Below, one piece after another: positions 1 to 8,593 of a stretch of DNA of 14,827 nucleotides. The stretch comes from Bacillota bacterium (GTDB lineage Bacteria; Bacillota; Clostridia; Lachnospirales; Anaerotignaceae): positions 1-14,827 of the forward strand of contig JAEZPX010000139.1 in assembly GCA_023413275.1 (NCBI GenBank). The letters run 5' to 3'. The notes beneath the pieces were generated by a model. The model did no database searches, was not told where the DNA came from, and saw nothing but the letters and a program-made list of their open reading frames with translations. Positions within the stretch are counted from its first letter, which is position 1; each line of letters opens with the position of its first letter. Made by a program: the position numbers and the translations under genes.

Positions 1-997
1 GACAACCACGGTGTTTGCATATCCAGCAATACAGGTATATGTGGATGGACAGGGGATATCTTTTGATCAACCCCCAGTCATCGTTGAGGATCGTACTTTG
101 GTGCCTATGCGGGCAATTTTCCAAGCCTTGGGCAGTGAGGTTGCTTGGTCTGAATCAGACCAAACCATCACCTCTACGAAAAATGGAGATACCGTTAAGT
201 TGAAAATCGGCGATTCAGGTCTTTATAAAAACGGACAACTGAAATATACCATGGCAGTACCCGCCCGAATTATGAACGGGCGAACCTTAGTGCCTTTGCG
301 TGCAGTTGCTGAGGCATTTGATGCACAAGTAGGATGGGATCCTCAAGGGTATGTGGTGACGGTGAATTCTTCTCAAGCCGAAGCAGAAAATAGTAATACC
401 ACTACAGTAAAGGCGGATGATGGAACTGTTGTTTTATCCTTCCGTATGGATATTCCGAAAAGCAAAGGAAATTATGCAAGTCAAATGGAAAAAACGTTGA
501 ATGAAGAGGCCAAAGCTTTAGCCAAGGCTTATGTTGATACATATGGGAATAAAGCCAAAACAGAGTATGACACTGCCAAGGCTAAGGGTACATCCTTCTC
601 CCCTTATTACTATGTGGGTTCTTATGAAATAACAAGGGAAGACAGTAAATTTGTATCCTTCTATGGGACAAGCACCCAATATACAGGTGAATTGCAGGGA
701 CAAAGAGGCTGTACCTCCCATACATTTTCAGCGAAAAATGGAAATGAACTTGCTCTTTCTGACATAATAGGGGATAGTGAAAAGGAACTTCAAGCATTTT
801 GGATGACCTCCTTTGGTGCCCTCATTGATGAGAAGCCAACTAATTTCTATTCTAATGCTAAGGCGCGTTTAGAAAAGAATTTGGATATCGTAGGGTTTTA
901 TGTTACCAAAGATGGCCTAGGATTTTATTTACCTCCTGAAACCATTGCACCAAACGAATCGGGGATCATCTCTTTTTCCTTAAAATATGATTTGTAA
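1..997 (+). CDS. Exported copper amine oxidase N-terminal domain / DUF3298 protein (5' partial)
   Basis: The reading frame is open to the left edge. A GTG lies at 11 but has no ribosome binding site, and the codons before it (three Thr, then Val-Phe-Ala-Tyr) look like the end of a signal peptide, so the true start is upstream. Counting from that GTG, residues about 8-118 form a copper amine oxidase N-terminal-type domain (PF07833), with its paired signature RTLVPMRAIF and RTLVPLRAVAEAF. A short Ser/Asn/Thr-rich linker follows, then residues about 135-328 resemble DUF4163/DUF3298, the fold also found in the extracellular part of RsiV-type anti-sigma factors. No enzymatic residues are evident. 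Such proteins in Clostridia are usually secreted or wall-associated and of unknown function; despite the domain name, nothing implies copper or amine oxidation. Domain calls are from recognition of the motifs. Confidence 0.8.
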   Translation, partial: TTTVFAYPAIQVYVDGQGISFDQPPVIVEDRTLVPMRAIFQALGSEVAWSESDQTITSTKNGDTVKLKIGDSGLYKNGQLKYTMAVPARIMNGRTLVPLRAVAEAFDAQVGWDPQGYVVTVNSSQAEAENSNTTTVKADDGTVVLSFRMDIPKSKGNYASQMEKTLNEEAKALAKAYVDTYGNKAKTEYDTAKAKGTSFSPYYYVGSYEITREDSKFVSFYGTSTQYTGELQGQRGCTSHTFSAKNGNELALSDIIGDSEKELQAFWMTSFGALIDEKPTNFYSNAKARLEKNLDIVGFYVTKDGLGFYLPPETIAPNESGIISFSLKYDL

Positions 998-1130
998 ATT
1001 ACCTCTTTCATTTTGAGGAATTGGAAATAACATTGTTTCTCCCTTAGGGAGATAGGGAAAAATAGATGGCTCTCAGAGATTACAAATCATTTTTGCGGGT
1101 TGGGGTAAAATCAAATAGTTATTAAAGTCT

Positions 1131-1163
1131 AAGCAGAAAAATATTATTTTTTTCTGCTTTTTT
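1131..1163 (+). terminator. Intrinsic terminator after the DUF3298 gene
   Basis: An 11-bp perfect stem (AAGCAGAAAAA at 1131-1141 and TTTTTCTGCTT at 1149-1159) is followed by a T run. It sits 134 bases past the stop codon of the upstream + gene. The stem is AT-rich at the loop side. Confidence 0.75.
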
Positions 1164-1171
1164 ATATGGCT

Positions 1172-1204
1172 GAAATAAAAACACACCCATTTTTGGGTGT
1201 GTTT
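1172..1204 (-). terminator. Intrinsic terminator of the MBL-fold hydrolase gene
   Basis: A perfect 10-bp stem (AAACACACCC at 1179-1188, GGGTGTGTTT at 1195-1204) has a 6-nt loop. Read on the minus strand it is followed by TTTTATTT, so it fits the end of the minus-strand gene at 1277-1999. Confidence 0.75.
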
Positions 1205-1276
1205 GATTCTTTCCATAGTGTTAGGAAAATGTATTTTCTTGAAGATTAATTTGCTGCACAAACACAAGTCATCTGT

Positions 1277-1999
1277 TTATAATCTTTTCCATTCTGCTCG
1301 CAATTCTGCCAGAAGCGCTTCCTTTGTTTGAGGGGGATGGTGTCCTTTAATGGCGTGACGAAAATCAATTCTCTCCAGTTCATCAATGTAGGCAGTAAGT
1401 AATACCTTATCATAGACCCATTCTTCACCCTTGGGTACAGAACAATAGGAGTCACCCAAAAAAATCACTTCATCTTGAGGAATCAGGAAAATGACAGAGT
1501 CCCTGCAATGGGGGGAAACGATTTCCCGCAGTATACAAGTGACATCCCCCAAATCAATGGTCATGGAACCATTAAAGCTGATTTCTGCCGTTTTCACTTT
1601 AATATCACTGCGATGGGCATATTCTTTACGAATGTGAGTATCAGAGAAATCCGTGTCCTCACCGGTTTCCAGACGTTTTTCCATAGAGGCATCATCCCAT
1701 GTCCAATGGGACATTTTTTCTAATTCCTTATTGGTTTTCCCTCCCGCAATGGTAACAGCATCTGTGGCCCAAAGAGCAAAGGTATGATCCCAATGGGCGT
1801 GGGTCACAGAAAGATAACGAGGAGATGGCAGTTGATTTTCCTGTAACTTTTCCATGAAAAGTTGATAATGGGCAGCGGAGTTTCCTGCATCCATCATAAA
1901 TCCGCCTTTTTTTCCTTTAATATAGCCTAAGGCGGGTCGATCCGTTTCAGGGTCATGTTCCATATAATAAATATGTTCTGATATTTTTGAAAGCTTCAT
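1277..1999 (-). CDS. Metallo-beta-lactamase-fold hydrolase
   Basis: A 240-residue cytoplasmic enzyme of the metallo-beta-lactamase superfamily. The full zinc-site set is visible: HAHWDH at residues 67-72, a His in SPHCRDS near 154, Asp in GDSYC near 173, and His in KGHHPP near 210-211. These bind two metal ions that activate water in the family. The substrate cannot be read from sequence; the superfamily includes glyoxalase II-like thioesterases, lactonases and phosphodiesterases. The start at 1999 is chosen because GAAAGGAAA lies 6-7 bases upstream of this ATG. An in-frame ATG at 2023 would add eight residues but has no ribosome binding site. It stands alone, with terminators on both sides. 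Confidence 0.85.
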   Translation of the reverse strand: MKLSKISEHIYYMEHDPETDRPALGYIKGKKGGFMMDAGNSAAHYQLFMEKLQENQLPSPRYLSVTHAHWDHTFALWATDAVTIAGGKTNKELEKMSHWTWDDASMEKRLETGEDTDFSDTHIRKEYAHRSDIKVKTAEISFNGSMTIDLGDVTCILREIVSPHCRDSVIFLIPQDEVIFLGDSYCSVPKGEEWVYDKVLLTAYIDELERIDFRHAIKGHHPPQTKEALLAELRAEWKRL

Positions 2000-2070
2000 C
2001 TGGTGTTTCCTTTCTCGATTCATTCAAATAGGGCTTATAGCTTTTAAGCAAATACCTTTTTTCATCAGGC

Positions 2071-2126
2071 AATAGAAAAAAGCCCGCTTGCATCCCTCAG
2101 GATATGCATTGCAAAACGGGCTTTTT
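2071..2126 (-). terminator. Terminator of the marR-adaptor-RND operon
   Basis: Stem AAAAAGCCCG (2077-2086) pairs with CGGGCTTTTT (2117-2126). The 30-nt loop has its own partial pairing (TTGCATCC with GGATATGCA). On the minus strand it runs into TTTTTTCTATT, giving a rho-independent terminator 60 bases past the RND permease stop. The near-symmetric A/T flanks could also let it work on the + strand. Confidence 0.8.
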
Positions 2127-2185
2127 ACCCTTCTTTCAGTATAGTGCCTTTTTGGTGAGAAAAGCAATACCGAATGAGAATAATT

Positions 2186-5100
2186 TTATGTAGTTATATT
2201 TTTTGCAGGTTTATGTGGTTTCAAAGCTTTTTTTTCTTTTCTTACTTCTTTTTTCCTTTTTTTGTTCTCTTTACGTTCATTCATCCAAAGGTAAAGAACA
2301 GGGATAAATACTAAGGTAACAACGGTGGAGAATGCAAGACCAAAAATAACACCAATGGAAAGACTCTGCATCATTTCACTACCTTCTGCCTTGCTTAAGG
2401 CCATAGGGAGCATACCTAAAATTGTGGTTAAGGTTGTCATCAAAATTGGACGCAAACGTCTTGGCCCTGCCGTTACTAAGGCGTCGTAGCAACTAAGACC
2501 TCGATCCATCAGCTGATTCGCATAGTCTACCAATACGATACCATTATTTACAACCATGCCCACCAGCATAACAAAGCCCATTAGCGCTGGCATTGTAATG
2601 GTATGGCCTGTTATGAAAAGACCAAGGATACCGCCAGTGATTGCCAGAGGCATAGAAAACATCACGATAAACGGATAACGCAGAGATTCAAACTGTGAGG
2701 CCATAATCATATAAACCAAAAGCACTGCGACAATCATACAAATCATCAAGCTTCTAAATGCATCCATCATCATTTCCATATTTCCCGAGTAAGCATAAGT
2801 ATAGCCTTCGGGGAAATTGTAAGTTGATAAAGCCTGATCAATGAGTTTCTGTGCCTCACTTCCGCTTAAATTGGGGGTGTTGGCACTGATGGAGATATAA
2901 TTTTTTTGGTTCTCACGGGTAATAGAGGTTGCACTTTCGCCAATTTCAATGTTTGCAACGGCGGAAAGGGGAATCTGTGTACCTGTAGATGTTGTGACTG
3001 TCAAGTTATTTAAGTCTGTTAAATAGTTTAATTCATCTGTGTTATAACGAAGAACGACATCCAATTCAGAGCCATCTACCTTATATTGGGTTGCAGTTGT
3101 TCCGGAGATTGCCGTGCTTAAAGTGCTGGCAATACTGCCGGCTGTTACACCATAATGGGAAGCCTTACTTCGATCAATTTTTACCAAAGCTTCTGGAATA
3201 GTACTTCCTGTTGAGCCTTCCACATCGGTAAAACCATCAATATTGCTGAGTAGCTCTACAATATCATCTTCCACACCCATTAAGGTTTTATTGTCATATC
3301 CATATACATTAAAAGTTACGTCACTGCTACTTGTACTGCCCATGGATGATTGGGAGGCAGAGACTGTAAGCTCAATACCTGGGATATCTCCCAACAGTGT
3401 TTTAATTTCTTCGCATACCTCAGAAGTAGAGCGAGAACGTTCACTTTTTGGTATTAAGTTCATATAAACAGTTGCCGCCGCGCTGTTATCGGACATAGAG
3501 TCGGAACCGATAATGGCATATACCGTTTCATTTTCAGGAATGGTCTGTAGGCGGTATAGTGCCTCCAATACAACCTCATCAGTGGTTTCCAGCTCAGTGC
3601 CGTTTGGCAGAGAAATTTTAACACTGGCTGTGCCTTCATCTGATTCCTGCATAAAGTCCATACCTGTCATAGGTACGGTGATAAGGCTGGCAACAAAAAC
3701 TGCCAATACCGTAAGCACTGTGGTCTTACGGTGGGACAGTGCCCAGCGGATTACCCGTTCATACCATTGTGAAAGGCGGTCGAATGCATTTTCCCACTTG
3801 GAAAGAGCGGAAGAAAATTTCTTGTATTTGCGCAATTTCGTCTTTTTATCTTTTTGCAAAAGCAAAGCAGAAGCCATAGGAACAAAGGTAATTGCCACTA
3901 CAAGTGATGCCGCAAGGGAAAAGGTAATCGCAAAGGACAGATTTTGCAGAAGCTGCCCCACGGAACCTTTTACAAATGCAATAGGCAGGAAAACTGCCAC
4001 AGTGGTTAATGTAGAGGCGGTGATTGCCATGGTAACCTCTTTTGCCCCCACTTCTGAAGCTTCCTTGGGGCTATATCCACGCTCGTAATACTGATAGATG
4101 TTGTCAAGAACAACTACGGAGTTATCTACCAGCATACCGATACCAATGGCTACACCACCCATTGAAATAAGATTTAATGACATACCTGCCAGATACATCA
4201 ACGCAAAGGTCGCCAATATAGAGGTAGGGATAGAAACTGCAATAATTGCAGAGGTAATAGGGTTTTTCAGGAACGCCAGCAATACAAAAAATGCAATAAA
4301 AGCACTTAAAAAGGCTGTTTCTGTGATGTTTGAAATGGAATCCTTAATATAGTCGGAGGTATCCATAACAATACTCATATGTAACTCTGGATATTGGGCT
4401 GTAATTGCATCCAATTCTTTTTGAAGTTTTTCACTTGTTTTCACTAAGTTTGCAGTAGACTGCTTATTGACGGAAATCATGATTCCCCGTTCCCCATCAA
4501 GATAGGCAATATTCTTTTGGTCTTTGTCTACTTCCACAACATTGGCCACGTCACTCAAGTGAATAATAGCTCCCGTAGGTGTACCTATGGGTAAATCTTT
4601 GATTTCCTCAACGGAGCTAAACTGACCGATGGTTCGCACAGGCACACTCAATTCCCCCTGTGTAAGGGAACCGGATGGCAAGTTCATATTTTCTGCCGCC
4701 AAAATCTGAGAAAGAGTGCTTACGTTTAAGCCGTATCCTACGAGCTTGGTGGGATCAACGGTTATACGAACTTCTTTTTCAACACCGCCGGTTAGATCAA
4801 TGGAAGCTACGCCTTCGATACGTTCCAAACGAGGAAGAATATCATCCTCCAAAAGGTTATTCAAAGCGTTTAAGTCTAAATTATTTGCGGTAACCCCCAA
4901 ATAAATGGGAATGGCATTCATGTCAATTTTAAAAATTACGGGTTCTTCTGCGTTAGAGGGCAAGCTGCTTTTTGCACGATCTAGCACCTCTCTTAAATCT
5001 ATAGCCGCCATATCAATATCCGTACCATCCACAAACTGAACCATAACGAGGGCGGCATTGCTGTTTGATATAGAAGTAATGGTGTCCACATTATTTACTG

Positions 5101-5314
5101 TGCCCAAAGCATCTTCCAAGGGCTTTGAAACAAGATTTTCAATTTCTTCCGGTCCGGCGCCCACATAAGTTGTGCTGACCAATACAACGGGGATATCTAC
5201 GTTAGGCATTAACGCCAAGTTTAGGCCGCTGTATGCAACAATGCCTGCAATGAACACCATGAGTGTTACCATTATGGTGGTAATGGGCTTACGAATGCAA
5301 AGTCTGGATAACAT
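2186..5314 (-). CDS. RND-family efflux permease (HAE/SwrC-like)
   Basis: A 1042-residue inner-membrane proton-driven transporter, close to the usual length of AcrB/SwrC-type RND pumps. It shows the duplicated RND plan: TM1 near residues 10-30, a large extracytoplasmic loop to about 330, a TM2-6 block to about 490, then a second copy (TM7 near 530, second loop, TM8-12 from about 860). The proton-relay TM4 segment reads GIGMLVDNSVVVLDN around 391-405, with Asp397 followed by Asn where AcrB has a second Asp; this is common in Gram-positive HAE-type members. The TM10 signature GMVVNNGIVLVDYAN is present. The C-terminus is a Lys-rich cytoplasmic tail. The ATG at 5314 has an ideal AAAGGAGG 8 bases upstream, inside the end of the adaptor gene, so the two are translated from one message. 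It probably exports an amphiphile, drug or lipopeptide-like compound. Substrate is not predictable. Confidence 0.93.
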   Translation of the reverse strand: MLSRLCIRKPITTIMVTLMVFIAGIVAYSGLNLALMPNVDIPVVLVSTTYVGAGPEEIENLVSKPLEDALGTVNNVDTITSISNSNAALVMVQFVDGTDIDMAAIDLREVLDRAKSSLPSNAEEPVIFKIDMNAIPIYLGVTANNLDLNALNNLLEDDILPRLERIEGVASIDLTGGVEKEVRITVDPTKLVGYGLNVSTLSQILAAENMNLPSGSLTQGELSVPVRTIGQFSSVEEIKDLPIGTPTGAIIHLSDVANVVEVDKDQKNIAYLDGERGIMISVNKQSTANLVKTSEKLQKELDAITAQYPELHMSIVMDTSDYIKDSISNITETAFLSAFIAFFVLLAFLKNPITSAIIAVSIPTSILATFALMYLAGMSLNLISMGGVAIGIGMLVDNSVVVLDNIYQYYERGYSPKEASEVGAKEVTMAITASTLTTVAVFLPIAFVKGSVGQLLQNLSFAITFSLAASLVVAITFVPMASALLLQKDKKTKLRKYKKFSSALSKWENAFDRLSQWYERVIRWALSHRKTTVLTVLAVFVASLITVPMTGMDFMQESDEGTASVKISLPNGTELETTDEVVLEALYRLQTIPENETVYAIIGSDSMSDNSAAATVYMNLIPKSERSRSTSEVCEEIKTLLGDIPGIELTVSASQSSMGSTSSSDVTFNVYGYDNKTLMGVEDDIVELLSNIDGFTDVEGSTGSTIPEALVKIDRSKASHYGVTAGSIASTLSTAISGTTATQYKVDGSELDVVLRYNTDELNYLTDLNNLTVTTSTGTQIPLSAVANIEIGESATSITRENQKNYISISANTPNLSGSEAQKLIDQALSTYNFPEGYTYAYSGNMEMMMDAFRSLMICMIVAVLLVYMIMASQFESLRYPFIVMFSMPLAITGGILGLFITGHTITMPALMGFVMLVGMVVNNGIVLVDYANQLMDRGLSCYDALVTAGPRRLRPILMTTLTTILGMLPMALSKAEGSEMMQSLSIGVIFGLAFSTVVTLVFIPVLYLWMNERKENKKRKKEVRKEKKALKPHKPAKNITT

Positions 5315-5317
5315 AAT

Positions 5318-6448
5318 TTATTCCTCCTTTGCCGTGTCTTGTGTGGTACCCTTTGTTGCATCTTCTGTGGTATCCTTAGCAGGAGTCGCAGGGTTTGCAA
5401 TTTCAACCTGTTCTCCATCGGAAATATAAGTTTGACCACGGGTAACAACCTGTGTGCCTACGGGTAGATCTGAGGTAATTTCTAAGGTTTCACCTGTTTG
5501 AATACCTATGGTTACCGGTGTTTTCTTTGCGGTATTGTTTTCAACAACATAAACATAGGTTTCTCCATCTTTGGTAATCACCGCGTTGGCAGGCAATACC
5601 AATACATTTTCAGCCTTTTCCTTTGTAAAGATAACATCTGCCAGCATGCCTGATTTGATGATGCCGTCCTTGTTATTCAGTTCAACTTTAACAGTATATG
5701 TACCAGATTGGCTGGAAGCGGGACTGATAGTGGTAATTTTTCCAGTCAAAGGAGTAGCAGAAGCAGCGGACATATTTACTTGCACTTCATCACCAAGCTT
5801 AATATTGTTTACTGTCTGCTCGGAAACACCAACCTCAACCTTGATTGTGGAAAGATCCATAATTACATAAGCAGGAATAGAAGGGCTTGCATAGCTGCCT
5901 CTTTCTATGCTTCTGCTTACAATAACGCCGCTCATAGGAGAGGTTACGGTACAATCTCCAATTTGTTTTTTCAAAATATCCATGTTTACTTCAAGGGCTT
6001 CAATATTTGCTTTGGCGGATTCGTACCCAAGCTTCATCTGGTCAATTTCTGCCTCGGCAATAATGCCCTGTTCAAAAAGGACTTTATTGTTATTATAGGT
6101 TTTTTCTGTGTTTGCCAGGTTTAGCTTCGCTGCATTATAGTTTACCTCTGCACTGCGTAATTGATCATTTAATGTTTCTGAGTCGACACTAAAAAGAACT
6201 TGATTCTCTTTTACAGTGTCACCAACCTCAAAGTGATACCCCATAACCTTTCCGGGGATGGTGGGTACAACGGAAATTTCCTTGGAAGCGGCCGCTTTGC
6301 CAGAATAAGAAAAGCTGCTTGAAATTGCATCCTTACCAACAGTTGTGACCTCAACGCTTCGCAATGCCGGTTTTTCTTCGGGTGCTTCCTTAGCACAGCC
6401 GGTCAAAAGCACAGCGCAAAGACTAAAAAGTATTAGCTTTTGGTTCAT
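5318..6448 (-). CDS. RND efflux adaptor lipoprotein (membrane fusion protein)
   Basis: A 376-residue HlyD/AcrA-type adaptor. The N-terminus MNQKLILFSLCAVLLTGC is a lipoprotein signal with Cys18 as the predicted lipidated residue, so it should be anchored on the outer face of the cytoplasmic membrane. Domain order is classic: first lipoyl half-motif with PTIPGKVMGYHFEVGDTV near 60-80, an alpha-helical hairpin from about 85 to 160, second lipoyl half with SPMSGVIVSRSIERGSY near 170-186, then beta-barrel and membrane-proximal domains to about 350. A Thr/Ala/Lys-rich tail follows. Its start overlaps the marR stop by four bases (ATGA), and the stop lies 3 bases from the permease start, so the three genes form one operon. 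In a monoderm the adaptor has no outer-membrane channel to meet. Confidence 0.92.
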   Translation of the reverse strand: MNQKLILFSLCAVLLTGCAKEAPEEKPALRSVEVTTVGKDAISSSFSYSGKAAASKEISVVPTIPGKVMGYHFEVGDTVKENQVLFSVDSETLNDQLRSAEVNYNAAKLNLANTEKTYNNNKVLFEQGIIAEAEIDQMKLGYESAKANIEALEVNMDILKKQIGDCTVTSPMSGVIVSRSIERGSYASPSIPAYVIMDLSTIKVEVGVSEQTVNNIKLGDEVQVNMSAASATPLTGKITTISPASSQSGTYTVKVELNNKDGIIKSGMLADVIFTKEKAENVLVLPANAVITKDGETYVYVVENNTAKKTPVTIGIQTGETLEITSDLPVGTQVVTRGQTYISDGEQVEIANPATPAKDTTEDATKGTTQDTAKEE

Positions 6449-6924
6449 TTTATGTTTCCTCCTGATAAAATTAGTTGGTTAATGGCATTTAGGTGATGAC
6501 ATAAAGCTTGCTTCTTCTCCTTGTCGAACGAGTCAAAGTAGCCACTGGTAATTCCCATCAGGGAATTCTCCGTTGCCTTTAAAGCACATTCTCCCTTTTG
6601 GGTTAAATGCAGATAAATTTTGCGACCATCATCATCCTTACTGGGGGATTGCTTTTGGATAAATCCTTTTTCCTCCATTTTTGCAATGCTCAAAGAGGCA
6701 CTGCTTTTACTAAGGTAGAGGGAATTTGATATTTTTGAAACGGTATTTAAGCCTAAATCACGAATGCAAAGCAAAAAATGAAATTGCTGCATGGTCAGCT
6801 TCCCTTCTTCTCCCTTACCATTTATACTGAATACCTGCTCCAAGTGAAGTCTACTCCAAAAGGACATATTTACTCTAAGATCAAAAAAAAGCTCGGCAAT
6901 TTTTCGACCACTTACTTCGGCCAT
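6445..6924 (-). CDS. MarR-family transcriptional regulator of the RND operon
   Basis: A 159-residue winged-helix regulator of MarR length and layout. N-terminal helices are involved in dimerization. A winged helix-turn-helix spans roughly residues 55-110, with VSKISNSLYLSKSSASLSIA as the HTH, followed by the MEEKGFIQKQSPSKDDDGRKIYLHLTQKG wing region (here split by memory of the family into recognition helix end and wing). It is the first gene of an operon with the efflux adaptor and pump. The family usually represses its own operon and is released by a ligand or oxidant, and the palindrome on its promoter supports that here. GGAAGGAT lies about 5 bases before the ATG. No conserved sensing Cys pair is evident. 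Confidence 0.9.
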   Translation of the reverse strand: MAEVSGRKIAELFFDLRVNMSFWSRLHLEQVFSINGKGEEGKLTMQQFHFLLCIRDLGLNTVSKISNSLYLSKSSASLSIAKMEEKGFIQKQSPSKDDDGRKIYLHLTQKGECALKATENSLMGITSGYFDSFDKEKKQALCHHLNAINQLILSGGNIK

Positions 6925-6956
6925 TCAATCCTTCCCCCTCTTTTCTATTTTGCATG

Positions 6957-6983
6957 AAATTAATTTTATGATAAAACTAATTT
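6957..6983. promoter_or_regulatory. Candidate MarR operator palindrome
   Basis: A 27-bp inverted repeat has 13-bp arms (AAATTAATTTTAT at 6957-6969 and ATAAAACTAATTT at 6971-6983), one mismatched pair and a single central base. It covers the -10 and most of the spacer of the operon promoter. Size and position fit an operator for the adjacent MarR-type repressor. The binding itself is inferred. Confidence 0.75.
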
Positions 6984-6991
6984 GGTGTCAA
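6963..6991 (-). promoter_or_regulatory. Sigma-A-type promoter of the marR-adaptor-RND operon
   Basis: Read on the minus strand: -35 TTGACA (6986-6991), 17-bp spacer, -10 TAAAAT (6963-6968). This near-consensus promoter lies 39 bases before the marR start codon, and its -10 falls inside a long palindrome. Confidence 0.85.
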
Positions 6992-7190
6992 TTGGATTTT
7001 CATTAAGAAATTTTAAAGATTTTGCCAGTTGTGGCTAATTGGGCATAAAGAACTGATTTTGGACATTTTCGGGTTGTTTGAAGAAAGAATAATAATGAAA
7101 GAGAGGACAATAATTTTATAGATTCTTAATAATATAGCAGAAGAAACACCTTTGATTAAAATGTGAATGAAATCGGGAATTGTTTCATAA
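6992..7190. other. Intergenic, AT-rich, no feature recognised
   Basis: This is the spacer between the marR promoter and the terminator of the amidohydrolase gene. An open frame on the minus strand crosses it, but it has no ribosome binding site and runs out of a terminator, so it is not called. No repeat or RNA gene was recognised. Confidence 0.5.
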
Positions 7191-7240
7191 AAAGAGGATA
7201 CCCCTTGAGGACTTTGGCTCACCATGGAGTATCCTTTACT
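7191..7240 (-). terminator. Terminator of the M20 amidohydrolase gene
   Basis: AGGATAC (7197-7203) pairs with GTATCCT (7231-7237), extended inward by further pairs around one mismatch. On the minus strand the hairpin is followed by CTTTTTAT. It lies just past the stop codon of the gene at 7263-8411. Confidence 0.7.
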
Positions 7241-7262
7241 CACAATAAAAATACTAGCAAAA

Positions 7263-8411
7263 TTAATACATGCCCAGCTTTTCTAACAGGGAGATATAAG
7301 TTTCCACGCCATGGCACAAAATTTTTTCATCAAAGTCAAATTCTGCACTATGAAGCGGGTGAACAAAGCCCTTTTCCGCATTTCCTGAACCTAAAAAGAA
7401 AAATAAACCGGGAACTGCCTGCTGAAAAAAGGAAAAATCCTCTGCAAGCATATAGGGCTGAGTGGTTATATAATTGTCGCCACAGGCCGCTTCTAAGGCA
7501 CTAACCAAAGCGGCATCGTTATGAACCACACGATACATATGGCGGAATTCAACGGTTCCTTCGCAACCATAGCCTTTGGCAATAAAACTTACGGTCTCCT
7601 CTACTCTTGAAACCATTTTTTCATAAACTTCATCAGAAAAGGCACGCATGGTTCCTTCTATTCGGACTTCCTTTGCCACAATATTACAGGCTTCTCCACC
7701 TTGTATGGAGCCAAAGGAAAGAATGCCACTATCTAAAGGAGAAATATTACGTGATAAGATGGTATGTATACCGCAAATCACTGCCCCTGCTGACAAAAGA
7801 GCATCGGCACCTAGATGGGGTTGTGCACCGTGGGAGCTTTTTCCAAGAATACGCACTGTGACTTCGCCGTTTCGTGCCATCATGCCACCCACTTTGCAGG
7901 CAACCTTACCTTGGGGAACATTGGGGAAAATATGACAGCCAATAACCTTGGAAATGTTATATTTTTCAATGATTCCAGTTTCAACCATCAGCTTTGCACC
8001 ACCGGGGCCTTCTTCCGCAGGCTGGAAAATCAAAATCACATCTCCCTTTGGACGCACTTTTTGTGACATGAGATATTTTGCAAAGCCCAGTAAAATGGCC
8101 ATGTGACCGTCGTGCCCGCAGGCATGCATCAAACCCTGATGACAAGAGGCATAGGGACGGGGCGGCTCTTCCACAGTCAGCCCATCCATATCTGCACGAA
8201 AGGCCATGGGTTTTTCCAGCCCTTGCCCCTTGATAATACCAATAACCCCTGTTTCTAAGCAGCGAGTAACCTCATCAATGCCCATATCTTTCAGCATATG
8301 CTCTATATAAGCGGCGGTTTTGTGCTCCGAAAGCCCTAATTCCGGAATTCGGTGCAAATCCCGACGTATTTGCCTAAGCCCTTCCTCCATCCTTGAAATA
8401 TCCTCACGCAA
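7263..8411 (-). CDS. M20-family amidohydrolase, probable N-acetyl-diaminopimelate deacetylase
   Basis: A 382-residue zinc-type peptidase of the M20D amidohydrolase group. Visible metal and catalytic residues are MHACGHD (Cys98, His100, Asp101), QPAEEGPGGA (Glu133, Glu134), His160, the dimerization-lid His184 in SSHGAQPH, and HPLHS with His354. Cleaving an N-acyl amide is the family reaction. N-acetyl-LL-diaminopimelate deacetylase (YkuR/DapL of Bacillus) is favoured for two reasons: dapH is the divergent neighbour, and the length and several blocks (DLHRIPELG, QPAEEGPGGA, the SPLDS and EGT segments) match what I recall of YkuR. Hippurate hydrolase or an indole-acetyl amino-acid hydrolase would look similar. 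The start is a TTG at 8411 preceded by AAAGGAGGG at 6-7 bases; an internal ATG at 8390 has no correctly spaced site. Confidence 0.82.
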   Translation of the reverse strand: MREDISRMEEGLRQIRRDLHRIPELGLSEHKTAAYIEHMLKDMGIDEVTRCLETGVIGIIKGQGLEKPMAFRADMDGLTVEEPPRPYASCHQGLMHACGHDGHMAILLGFAKYLMSQKVRPKGDVILIFQPAEEGPGGAKLMVETGIIEKYNISKVIGCHIFPNVPQGKVACKVGGMMARNGEVTVRILGKSSHGAQPHLGADALLSAGAVICGIHTILSRNISPLDSGILSFGSIQGGEACNIVAKEVRIEGTMRAFSDEVYEKMVSRVEETVSFIAKGYGCEGTVEFRHMYRVVHNDAALVSALEAACGDNYITTQPYMLAEDFSFFQQAVPGLFFFLGSGNAEKGFVHPLHSAEFDFDEKILCHGVETYISLLEKLGMY

Positions 8412-8471
8412 AAAAAGCCCTCCTTTTTTTCACAATTTTTTCTATTGTATCATAAAAACTATGAAAGAGCC

Positions 8472-8500
8472 TTGGAAAATATTTTTTTTTCATTTATAAT
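8472..8500 (+). promoter_or_regulatory. Sigma-A-type promoter of dapH
   Basis: TTGGAA (8472-8477), 17-bp spacer, TATAAT (8495-8500). Transcription would begin near 8507, giving a leader of about 87 nt. The leader contains a small perfect hairpin, CGTGG/CCACG (8522-8534). It is too short for a lysine riboswitch, and no terminator is seen in it. Confidence 0.8.
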
Positions 8501-8593
8501 ACCATACAAGGGTCAAAAAATCGTGGGTTCCACGCTTGGATGTCCGTATGTTTGGTGGGGTTAACCTATATAATTATGAATGGAGGAGCAAAA

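Noticed and set aside
1035..1053. Hairpin TCTCCC-TTA-GGGAGA after the first gene
   Set aside because: No T run follows on either strand; the terminator at 1131-1163 is better.
3513..4088. A 191-codon open frame on the + strand opposite the RND permease
   Set aside because: It is an antisense shadow of a well-supported membrane transporter gene, with no family features of its own.
7013..7243. A 76-codon open frame on the minus strand with a hydrophobic stretch
   Set aside because: It covers the terminator of the amidohydrolase gene, has no ribosome binding site and no recognisable family features.
8435..8470. Promoter for the amidohydrolase gene (minus strand, TACAAT near 8443)
   Set aside because: The -10 is plausible but no acceptable -35 was found at 16-18 bases, so it is not listed.
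8540..8593. Earlier in-frame ATG start for dapH
   Set aside because: No ribosome binding site; the ATG at 8594 gives the usual 236-residue DapH with GGAGGAG upstream.
8501..8593. Possible lysine riboswitch in the dapH leader
   Set aside because: The leader is about 87 nt, too short for the lysine riboswitch, and lacks a terminator; only a 5-bp hairpin is seen.
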